A program made the translations under genes and the position numbers. A stretch of DNA of 30,095 bases from Magnetococcales bacterium (GTDB lineage: Bacteria > Pseudomonadota > Magnetococcia > Magnetococcales > Magnetaquicoccaceae), in assembly GCA_015229095.1 (NCBI GenBank), contig JADGCE010000016.1, positions 1 to 30,095 of the forward strand, in the 5' to 3' direction. This document shows, piece by piece, positions 16,610-23,625 of the stretch. The notes under the pieces were generated by a model. It did no database searches and was not told the DNA's origin. It saw nothing but the letters and a program-made list of their open reading frames with translations. The number at the start of each line of letters is the position of its first letter. Positions within the stretch are counted from its first letter, which is position 1.

Positions 16610-18673
16610 TCAGTCATTGATTGCCTTACCCAGCTCCTCCCTGGCTTGAAAGAGCTCTCTGCTGGCCGACTGCATCACCCGCTCCGCAGCGATCAAAGTC
16701 TGTAACGCCGCCTCCACATCGGTACCCCGCATCATCGCCGCAACCTCCTTGACATCTCGACTCGAACCATCCAACAGGGTGATGCCGGTCAGGTCACCCG
16801 TGAGAATGGCAATACGATGGGTGCAGAAGGCGGACTCCTCCTCCTGGGAGCAGGAACAGGAGGCGGTCATATTGGAGCCTTCCCGCCGGAAGAGCAACTC
16901 CAAAGGTTCGCACAGTGCGTCGGTTGGCGTGGCATCGTCCCGCACCACCAGACGAACTTCCCGTACCGGATTGATCATTGCCTCATACTCCTCCACGGCC
17001 TTTTTTACGGAGGTGTGGAAACGAAGATGATCCGGTGTGTGGGTCAATCCAACCTTTTCCATCTGCATCCGGAAGGGGCGAGGCGCATCAGCCACCTGGA
17101 TGGTAATTCCCTTTTCCCAAAACTCCCGATGCAACTCGGCCAACCGTTGAGCAGCGGTGATATCCATGTCGGTGATGGATTGCGCGTCGATGACCAGCCA
17201 TCGGACGGGCGAGGGAGCATTGGCCACCAACTGCCGCAATCGGTTCATGACATGACGGGCATTGGCAAAAATCAATGGGGCATAGAGTCGGTAAACGATC
17301 AATCCCGGCAAGCTCTCCCCGGAACAGCCCTTATTGCCGAGATCGTGAAATTTTTTACCGGGGCCAAGACGACGCAGGATGGCATCTCCGGGTCGTGAGA
17401 GTTCCACAATCATCCCGATCAGGGAGATGAGTAACCCCATCAAAATACCGGGGACCACGCCTGCGACCAGAATGGCGAGGATGACCGTGCTTGCCATGAA
17501 AAACTCAAAACGATCCATCCGATAGAGTTCTGCCATGGCCTTGATCTCCAACATGCCCATGGCGGTGACGAGCAGGATGGCACCCAGAGCCACCTTGGGC
17601 AGCAGGGCAACCAGCCCGGTCAGAAAGAACAGGAAGAGCAGTAGTCCTGCCGCCGCTACCAGTTGAGCCACTTGGCTCTTGCCGCCGGTAGCATCGACGA
17701 TCACGGTACGGGAAGAACTGGCGGAAACGGGAAATCCCTGGAACAGACCGGCACAGATATTGGCCATGCCAAGGGCGGTGAGCTCACGGTTTGGTTGGAT
17801 CTCATACCTGTTTTTTTCCGCAAAGGCCTGAGCCAGCAGGATGCCGTCGGAAAAGGCGAGGAAGGCGATAGCCATGGCAGCGGGTGCCAGTGCTGGAATA
17901 TCGGACCAGTGAAAGAGCGGGAGCACCGGCATAGGGGTACCGGATGGTACTTCTCCGACGAGAGCCACACCCATCTCTCCGAGTCCAAAATAACGGGTGC
18001 CCAGAATGCCCAGCACCGACACGACCAGGGCACCTGGAATATGGGGTGTCAAGCGTCCCAGGATCACCATGAAGAGGATCAGGGCGATGCCGACGAGAAA
18101 GGTGGGACGATGGGTATTGGGGAGATTTTCCACAATCTGCCAAAGCAGGGGAAAGAAATCCTCGCCGGTGGTCCGGATGGCGAACAGTTTACCCAATTGG
18201 GTAGAGGCAAGGATCAGGGCGGCACCATTCAGGTAGCCGATCAGCACCGGTCGAGAGAGAAAATCGGCAATGGTACCGATCCGCAAACGGGCGGCCAGTA
18301 GCAGAATGATACCGGAGAGAAGTCCCAATGTGGCGGCCAACGCCGGGATACGCCCTGGGTCTCCGGCGGCCAGGGGGAGGATGGCGGTTCCCGCCAACAG
18401 GCCGATGGCGGCATCAGGGCCAGCGATCACTTGGCGGGAGGAGGCAAACAGGGCAAATCCCACAGAGGCAGCCAGGGCCGCGTAGAGTCCGGAGATGGGT
18501 GGCATATGGACCAGTTCGGCATAGGCGATCACCGAGGGAATCATCACGACGCAGGCGGTGATTCCCGCCACCAAGTCACCTCGCCACCACGCCAGCTGAT
18601 AACCGCGCAGGGTGGTGAGAATGGGAAAAAACGAGGCAAGCGTTCGTCCGAGGGAAAGCGTCTTGGCTGTCAT
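16610..18673 (-). CDS. SulP-family anion transporter with STAS domain and SWIM-like zinc motif
   Basis: A 687-residue inner-membrane protein of the SulP/SLC26 family, which carries sulfate, bicarbonate or related anions. Residues about 20-420 contain the long transmembrane domain with the typical early segment PSVIAYAELVHMPP. A STAS domain follows at about 430-545. Unusually, about 140 residues come after it and include Cys606, Cys608, Cys617 and His619 in the pattern CxC-x8-CxH, which matches the SWIM zinc-binding motif. The ATG at 18673 is preferred, since the longer frame would begin at a TTG that overlaps the likely -35 element. It converges with the giant-protein gene, 33 bases apart, and lies downstream of the chemoreceptor-like gene on the same strand but with its own promoter-like site. 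The transported anion cannot be told from sequence. Confidence 0.9.
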   Translation of the reverse strand: MTAKTLSLGRTLASFFPILTTLRGYQLAWWRGDLVAGITACVVMIPSVIAYAELVHMPPISGLYAALAASVGFALFASSRQVIAGPDAAIGLLAGTAILPLAAGDPGRIPALAATLGLLSGIILLLAARLRIGTIADFLSRPVLIGYLNGAALILASTQLGKLFAIRTTGEDFFPLLWQIVENLPNTHRPTFLVGIALILFMVILGRLTPHIPGALVVSVLGILGTRYFGLGEMGVALVGEVPSGTPMPVLPLFHWSDIPALAPAAMAIAFLAFSDGILLAQAFAEKNRYEIQPNRELTALGMANICAGLFQGFPVSASSSRTVIVDATGGKSQVAQLVAAAGLLLFLFFLTGLVALLPKVALGAILLVTAMGMLEIKAMAELYRMDRFEFFMASTVILAILVAGVVPGILMGLLISLIGMIVELSRPGDAILRRLGPGKKFHDLGNKGCSGESLPGLIVYRLYAPLIFANARHVMNRLRQLVANAPSPVRWLVIDAQSITDMDITAAQRLAELHREFWEKGITIQVADAPRPFRMQMEKVGLTHTPDHLRFHTSVKKAVEEYEAMINPVREVRLVVRDDATPTDALCEPLELLFRREGSNMTASCSCSQEEESAFCTHRIAILTGDLTGITLLDGSSRDVKEVAAMMRGTDVEAALQTLIAAERVMQSASRELFQAREELGKAIND

Positions 18674-18726
18674 TGGAATCGGTTCCAGAGCGTGATGGGG
18701 CGATGAGTGGTATTGATGAGCGGCAT

Positions 18727-18754
18727 TCTTTATTGGGAAGCTGGCTGCTGTCAA
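18727..18754 (-). promoter_or_regulatory. sigma-70-like promoter of the SulP gene
   Basis: On the minus strand a perfect TTGACA (18754-18749) is followed after 16 bases by TAAAGA (18732-18727). The -10 is weak. It sits about 55 bases before the ATG at 18673 and would allow the transporter to be expressed apart from the receptor genes upstream. Confidence 0.4.
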
Positions 18755-18799
18755 TGGTGAAGAGCTGTTCTACCGGGGCAATCGCACGTGGAGGTGACT

Positions 18800-19063
18800 A
18801 TGGGATCCTGGGGAGAGTATTTCCCAAGGCAGAGTCTACAGGCGATTCTTCTGATACGAAAACGCGCCGTTACAGGGTTGGAGGATGGAACCCGATTCGC
18901 ATCGTTTTATGAGGAGAATGGTGCGGAAAAAATCCAAATGCGATTACCCTGGTTGCTCCGTCCCCCTACTGCACCGGAGCCTCTTTCTGCGCCTCGGCCA
19001 GCATCAGATGGCGATGGTGCTCGTCGCGGCGCTCTTCGACCAATACCAGAATGGACTGGATGA
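18800..19063 (+). CDS. possible small protein, 87 residues
   Basis: A plus-strand frame in the 292-base gap between two minus-strand genes. Its ATG is preceded by GGAGGTGA at five-base spacing, one of the best ribosome binding sites in the window. The first 50 residues have a plausible composition with a short hydrophobic patch; the last third runs antisense into the end of the chemoreceptor-like gene and becomes Pro/Arg-rich, as a shadow would. I do not recognise any family. It may be a real small gene, a remnant, or chance. Confidence 0.25.
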   Translation: MGSWGEYFPRQSLQAILLIRKRAVTGLEDGTRFASFYEENGAEKIQMRLPWLLRPPTAPEPLSAPRPASDGDGARRGALRPIPEWTG

Positions 19064-20591
19064 GCGCACCGATGGCCTCTGTCTGCTCGGCCAGGGTGTG
19101 GTTGGCGATGCTGCTCTGTTGGATCATGTGATAGTTGGCGGTCGCCATATCCCGCAGCGCGGCCAACTCTCCCTGCAAGTGGTTGACCAGTTCGGTCTGT
19201 CGTTGCGCGGTGTTCTTGACCGTCGTTGTCCACTCCGTCACTTGGCGTGCCCCCTCCTGGATACCGACAAAGTGCGCATTGGCGCGGTTGATATCCTCCT
19301 GGCTGTTTTTCATCTCCTTGCGTGCGTCTTCCAATGAGCCCAACACCCCCTCGATGGTCTGGATGATCGTTTGGCTCAACCCCTTGATTTCGTCCGTAAA
19401 GATGGAAAATCCCCGACTGCTCTCTTTGCGGGAGGCTTCTGCGCTGGCACTGGTGGCCAACAGATTAACCTGCAGGGTGGCACTGCCGAGTATCTGTACG
19501 CTGCGCTGCATCTGTTCGCACAAGGCCACGGTTCGCTGGGTCATCTCCTGGAAATGGGCCAGCAAAGCGGCAGCCATGTCAACGGTCGAATGGGTTTCCC
19601 GTGCCAGCGTACCCGTGTTTTCTGCCAGGCGCAGGCTGTCGGCGGCCGATCCGTCCAGGAGGGACAAGGCACTGGCCATGGCCCGCATGGACTCCTGCCG
19701 GTTGTCGTCGTTGCTGATCAGATGGACAAAGGTGCTGCCGATCTGTTGTACCGAATGGAGCAAAAAATCGGCCTTTTTGCGGAACGGTTTGGCCAAGTTT
19801 TCCAGTGCCTCTCCGTGTTGTCGCAAGCGGCCAAGGTGCAGGCTGTGGATGGGCAACAGCAAAAAAAGACCACCCAGGATGAAGAGGGTCATCAGCACGA
19901 CAAAGGCAACCCAGAGCATATAGTGCTCCCGGTAGGCCTCCGTTCCCAGATTGCGGGAGAGGGCCTTGGTGGCATCAAAGGCCTGTTTCAGTTTTGTCTC
20001 CAATCTTTTGGTTTCGTCGTCCAGGGAAGAGATGTTGCTGCCGAGATTTTTCAAGTGTTCCTGTTCAGCCTCCGCCAGACTTTGGTTGCCGTTGCCGGTG
20101 ATCAGATTGGCCTTGGTCAAAAAACGATATTTATAGATGCTGCGGATAATATTGCCCGCCAAATGTTCAAAATCGGCATGCGTTTTCTGAAAATCGCTGA
20201 TGATGGTTTTGACTTGCTCCAGAGGCAGTCGTTCTTCGTCCAACCGGGCGCTCTCCACGCCCTTCTGGGCCAGGTAGCGGGCCTCCACCAGGACATTGTT
20301 CAGGCGGCGCCCGGCACTGACAAACCCTTCGTTGGCCGTCTCAAATTTGCCCCGCTCCTCAAGCTCGCCGAACAGGAGGGCCTCGTTGATGTGCAGCACC
20401 TGATCCAGTTGCTGCCGGGAAGCCTCTGAGACGGCCAGAGCCAGCGGAATATCTTCACGATCCAACTTGGCCAAGCGACTTTCCAGGCGATGGTGCATAT
20501 GCAGGCCAAATAAACCCAGCCCCAGAGTCTGGATGCCCAGGAAAAGAAACAGGAGCATCAACTGTCTGGATAATTTCATTTTTTTAAGCAT
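18966..20591 (-). CDS. divergent chemoreceptor-like (MCP-type) membrane protein
   Basis: A 541-residue protein with a membrane helix at about 10-30, a mostly helical periplasmic domain of about 180 residues resembling four-helix-bundle sensors, and a second helix at about 220-245. The cytoplasmic part is a long coiled coil. Its centre, around Asn376, aligns with the hairpin tip of methyl-accepting chemotaxis proteins, retaining NLLA, EA-x-R and the following RGF-x-x-x-x-x-E-I, but the usual ALNAAIEAARAGE block is heavily changed. No clear HAMP domain is seen. It could be a receptor that no longer signals to CheA/CheW, or one that works with altered partners. ATG 20591 is chosen; ATG 20579 is an alternative. 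It starts 42 bases after the channel gene on the same strand, so the two are probably co-transcribed. Confidence 0.8.
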   Translation of the reverse strand: MLKKMKLSRQLMLLFLFLGIQTLGLGLFGLHMHHRLESRLAKLDREDIPLALAVSEASRQQLDQVLHINEALLFGELEERGKFETANEGFVSAGRRLNNVLVEARYLAQKGVESARLDEERLPLEQVKTIISDFQKTHADFEHLAGNIIRSIYKYRFLTKANLITGNGNQSLAEAEQEHLKNLGSNISSLDDETKRLETKLKQAFDATKALSRNLGTEAYREHYMLWVAFVVLMTLFILGGLFLLLPIHSLHLGRLRQHGEALENLAKPFRKKADFLLHSVQQIGSTFVHLISNDDNRQESMRAMASALSLLDGSAADSLRLAENTGTLARETHSTVDMAAALLAHFQEMTQRTVALCEQMQRSVQILGSATLQVNLLATSASAEASRKESSRGFSIFTDEIKGLSQTIIQTIEGVLGSLEDARKEMKNSQEDINRANAHFVGIQEGARQVTEWTTTVKNTAQRQTELVNHLQGELAALRDMATANYHMIQQSSIANHTLAEQTEAIGALIQSILVLVEERRDEHHRHLMLAEAQKEAPVQ

Positions 20592-20633
20592 GCTCGGTCT
20601 CACTGGTACAAAGGGAGAGAGGGTAACCGGTGG

Positions 20634-22757
20634 TCAGAACGGGATCTGAAAAACAAGAAAGAGCGTGCCAGCGACCAGCACGGGATAGAGGACCAGAGCC
20701 ACCAGATCCACTTTTTGGGCAATTTCTACTTTCTTGGCATTATTGAAATAATTGACGACCGCCGTCTCGACGAGTGCGAAAAAGAATAGCATATAGGAGG
20801 AGAGAAAGAAAAGATCGCCTCGCACCAGGTAACCGACTCCCAATTTATTGACGTTGTGATAGGCCATGGCACTCAACATGGTGGTGATGCCCATGGAGTA
20901 GCGGCTGGAGAGCACATCATAACCAATCGTAAAAATGATATAGGATGATGTGACGAGGACAAGTAACGGCAATAATGCAATCAGATATCCTGTGGATTTT
21001 CTCTCCATTTGTATGTGGTAATTATATTGTGAATGATCCAAAAGGAAGAGCTTGTTGTCGTATTTCGGGTTTCTGTAACTCCAAAGAAAATCTTTCTGCG
21101 TGGTGAATTGCAGGTGTCTGACATCTTTCCAGGCTCCGAAATCCAACTTTCTGGTCAGAAAAGAGTCATCATCCATGTCGGTCACCAGAATAAGATCCTC
21201 ATTGGATTTTAACTTGGGTTTGATACGGATTTTCAGAGTCTGTTGATCAAAGGGGTATTCCTGCAGGGGAAAATGGTCCTGCATGCGTGCCGAGACGAGA
21301 TAGGAGATGAAATTATTGTTTGTTTTTTTGTCAAAATATTTTTCTCGCACTGTGGCCGTCAACACTTTTCCATAAGTCATTTCAAAGTCCAGATTTTTAT
21401 TTTTGCCCGGATCCCAGCGGAACCAAAGATTAAAATTGGCCACAAAATGGCCGGCCACCGGATCAAACGACTCCACCTCGTTCATGTGGATGCCGGTATA
21501 AACCACCGTGGCCCGTTTCATGAACTGATTGTCCATGCTGAAGATATCCGCATTTTTTTTGCGCATCTTGGCCAGTTCCTGATACTTGACATGGGTCAGT
21601 TGGAAACGGGCCGGGATGTAGCGGCCATGTTTGACCTGCCCTACCCACAATGTGCGTCGGCTGGCGCCCCACTCGTTGAAGTAGAGATCTCCGGCAATGC
21701 TGGGGATGGCATCCTGCGGGCTGATCATTTTGCGCAACAGGTTGCGAATATCGGTGCTGTCCCGACCCACCTGGCGAATGGCCTCGGCCAGCAGGCGGGT
21801 GGCTTCATAGGAGTAGGTGGAGATCCAATCCGGTTCTTGCTGAAATTCCCTCAAAAAATCAATCTGATAATTTTTTGATGCTTCGCCGAACAGGCTGGGC
21901 AGATAGGGGGTGACGGCATAGACATCCTCGGCATAAATGCCGGCATTGCGAATAAAATGGGCTCCCCCCATACTCTCTCCACCGATCACGTCGGTTTCTA
22001 CGCCGTTTTTGCGTAGATAATGGATCATTTTAGCCGCGTTGGCATAATTCATGGCCAGAAAGATGATATCGGATTCTGCCAATCCCTTGAGGCGGGTTTT
22101 CAGCAAATCCCGGTTGACACGGCTTTGGTCAATCTCCACCGCTACCGCAGGAGTGACTTCGTTGACGGCCAATTCGGCCAAAAAATATTCTTTCAGAGAG
22201 CGGCCATAGGTGGTTTTATCGTTGATGATCGCCACTTTTTGCCGGTCCAGGCCATGGAGTATATAGTTGGCCAAAAACCGGGCCTGATAGAAATCGTCCG
22301 GCATCATGCTGAAGGCCCATTCATTGTTGGTGGTCAGCGCGGGCAAGGTGGCGGACGGCGAGATGAAGGGGACGTTGTGTGCCTTGTAAACCTCTCCTCC
22401 CAGAATGCTGGCCGTGCTGAAATAGTGACCGATCACCGCCACCAGATTGGGTGTTGCCGCGAGTTTTTTGGCACTCTTTTCCGCATAGCCACTGACATTG
22501 GCGGCGCTGCGGTCATCGGATACCGCCAACTGCAGCTCATATTTTTCCAACAGGCCGCTCCGGTTGACATCCTGGATGGCCAACGCGACGCCCCGTTGCA
22601 TGGAGAGACCCACATCCTTGAAAGGGCCGGACATGGGGCCAGCCAACCCGATGGTCAGCACCTCCTTTTGGTGGGAGAGCACCAAACCCAGATAAACCAT
22701 GCCGCTTACTGCCAGCAGCAGGCCAACGATCAGCAAAAAAAATTTTATCTTGGCCAT
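20634..22757 (-). CDS. periplasmic binding protein (type I)-pentameric ligand-gated ion channel fusion
   Basis: A 707-residue membrane receptor. After a signal/anchor helix (about 5-27), residues 33-395 form a Leu/Ile/Val-type periplasmic binding domain with a typical GPMSG start and FISPSAT segment. Residues about 415-585 match the beta-sandwich of Cys-loop/pentameric channels, including the hallmark YPFDQQ (501-506). Four membrane helices follow: M1 about 590-612, pore-lining M2 about 617-638, M3 about 644-673 and M4 about 683-705. I found no cysteine, as expected for prokaryotic channels lacking the loop disulfide. M2 has Arg619 at position 0' and GITT-x-L through Leu628 at 9', very like glycine-receptor M2, with no acidic residue at -1' or -2'. 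Ligand binding to the outer domain probably modulates an ion pore in the inner membrane. The ribosome binding site is poor, and an overlapping short frame suggests coupling. Confidence 0.93.
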   Translation of the reverse strand: MAKIKFFLLIVGLLLAVSGMVYLGLVLSHQKEVLTIGLAGPMSGPFKDVGLSMQRGVALAIQDVNRSGLLEKYELQLAVSDDRSAANVSGYAEKSAKKLAATPNLVAVIGHYFSTASILGGEVYKAHNVPFISPSATLPALTTNNEWAFSMMPDDFYQARFLANYILHGLDRQKVAIINDKTTYGRSLKEYFLAELAVNEVTPAVAVEIDQSRVNRDLLKTRLKGLAESDIIFLAMNYANAAKMIHYLRKNGVETDVIGGESMGGAHFIRNAGIYAEDVYAVTPYLPSLFGEASKNYQIDFLREFQQEPDWISTYSYEATRLLAEAIRQVGRDSTDIRNLLRKMISPQDAIPSIAGDLYFNEWGASRRTLWVGQVKHGRYIPARFQLTHVKYQELAKMRKKNADIFSMDNQFMKRATVVYTGIHMNEVESFDPVAGHFVANFNLWFRWDPGKNKNLDFEMTYGKVLTATVREKYFDKKTNNNFISYLVSARMQDHFPLQEYPFDQQTLKIRIKPKLKSNEDLILVTDMDDDSFLTRKLDFGAWKDVRHLQFTTQKDFLWSYRNPKYDNKLFLLDHSQYNYHIQMERKSTGYLIALLPLLVLVTSSYIIFTIGYDVLSSRYSMGITTMLSAMAYHNVNKLGVGYLVRGDLFFLSSYMLFFFALVETAVVNYFNNAKKVEIAQKVDLVALVLYPVLVAGTLFLVFQIPF

Positions 22758-22819
22758 GTCATTCGGAAAATCAGGGGGTTGACAGGGAACGAATCGTTGA
22801 CATTATGTGCAATTTTCAT
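22745..22819 (-). CDS. possible 24-codon coupling leader before the channel gene
   Basis: ATG at 22819 follows a strong GGAGGGAGAACC ribosome binding site, overlaps the stop of the upstream frame as ATGA, and its own TAA lies 10-12 bases inside the channel gene. The peptide is unremarkable. Such a frame could carry ribosomes onto the weakly initiated channel start. It may equally be chance. Confidence 0.35.
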   Translation of the reverse strand: MKIAHNVNDSFPVNPLIFRMTWPR

Positions 22820-23184
22820 GGTTCTCCCTCCTCCTCATGCCCACGGTTGCGGGCATCCGGTTGGCGGTTGGGGTCCGCATCGGACAGGCATCTCCCGTTG
22901 CCGTCCCACAACTGCAGGGTCATCGTATCGGTGGGACGGCGGCACGTTCCCTGGGAGCTCTCGTCACCGGGGTCAATCTCCCGTTCGTTGCCGTCGGACC
23001 AGCCAAAGTGGCCCCGATACGCCTCTCCACGGGGCACAATCTCCCCCGCCGGTCGGGTTTCCTGGTCACCTTGCTGCCCTGGAAGCGGCTTTTTACTCTC
23101 TGTCGGTGTTTGTGCCCGACCGGCGGCCTGGACCGGGGCGGGGGCACTCCAGCCAAGGGTCAACAGAGCCAACAGGCCGCCCAT
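22816..23184 (-). CDS. hypothetical exported protein, 122 residues
   Basis: The frame starting at ATG 23184 opens with a hydrophobic Leu-rich stretch ending in VQA, compatible with a signal peptide, then a hydrophilic domain with two cysteines and a highly charged end. Codon choice is G/C-rich as in neighbouring genes, whereas the extension up to 23307 has less biased codons and is left out. I recognise no family. It lies directly upstream of the channel gene on the same strand, with an overlapping stop/start chain between them, which is the best argument that it is real. A soluble partner of the receptor is conceivable but unproven. Confidence 0.45.
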   Translation of the reverse strand: MGGLLALLTLGWSAPAPVQAAGRAQTPTESKKPLPGQQGDQETRPAGEIVPRGEAYRGHFGWSDGNEREIDPGDESSQGTCRRPTDTMTLQLWDGNGRCLSDADPNRQPDARNRGHEEEGEP

Positions 23185-23294
23185 CAGCCATGAAATGCCG
23201 CAATGCGGGCAGAACAATGCAGAAACACGGCGTAAAACAGAGGCTCGCCGCCGCAGAATGCTCTGTGTTATCCCCACAGCATGCCCTCGTTTTG

Positions 23295-23309
23295 TGGCAC
23301 GGCACATGC
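23295..23309 (+). promoter_or_regulatory. sigma-54-like promoter upstream of the cyclase
   Basis: TGGCACG, four bases, then ATGC matches the -24/-12 consensus (TGGCACG-N4-TTGC) with one mismatch and correct spacing. A related TGGCACG with one-base-longer spacing lies at 23445-23460. Both point to the cyclase gene, about 320 and 170 bases upstream of ATG 23626. No matching enhancer-binding activator is seen in the window. Confidence 0.35.
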
Positions 23310-23442
23310 TTTATCGGGTGATGGTGCCACCATGCGGCCTCTCCGTAAACCGTCGTTCCCAGATGCGGTTTTTCCTGCCCCTTCCCTATCAGGCGGGTGC
23401 AACCACAGCCGACTTTGCATGCAAGATTTATGCTAGCTGCCT

Positions 23443-23462
23443 TGTGGCACGGGATTGTGCCA
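23443..23462. promoter_or_regulatory. inverted repeat in the divergent region
   Basis: TGGCAC (23445-23450) and GTGCCA (23457-23462) form a six-base inverted repeat around a six-base spacer. A perfect ten-base palindrome, TTGCATGCAA, lies nearby at 23415-23424. These may be operators between the minus-strand receptor operon and the plus-strand cyclase, or part of a sigma-54 site. Confidence 0.3.
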
Positions 23463-23526
23463 GGGGCGGTAAAGCTTCCACGGGGCCCCCTCTTTTTTCT
23501 GCCTGTATTTGGCGGGGCAAGTTTTT

Positions 23527-23532
23527 TATACT
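23527..23532 (+). promoter_or_regulatory. possible -10 element of the cyclase gene
   Basis: TATACT is five of six matches to the -10 consensus, but no convincing -35 lies 16-18 bases upstream. It would be an alternative to the sigma-54-like sites. Confidence 0.22.
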
Positions 23533-23625
23533 GTGCCCCGCGCCACCAGGGGAGGGATGGCGACCATTTGTAGCGGCAGCAGTGGTTTGGGATGGCTTTG
23601 GGTCAACAGGGATGGAATACGGGGC

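Noticed and set aside
22020..23321. A 433-codon plus-strand frame opposite the channel gene
   Set aside because: It has no recognisable domain and its first 730 bases are antisense to the well-supported binding protein-channel gene.
23443..23462. CRP-like binding site near the cyclase
   Set aside because: The half-sites are TGGCAC/GTGCCA rather than TGTGA/TCACA, so a CRP call is not supported.
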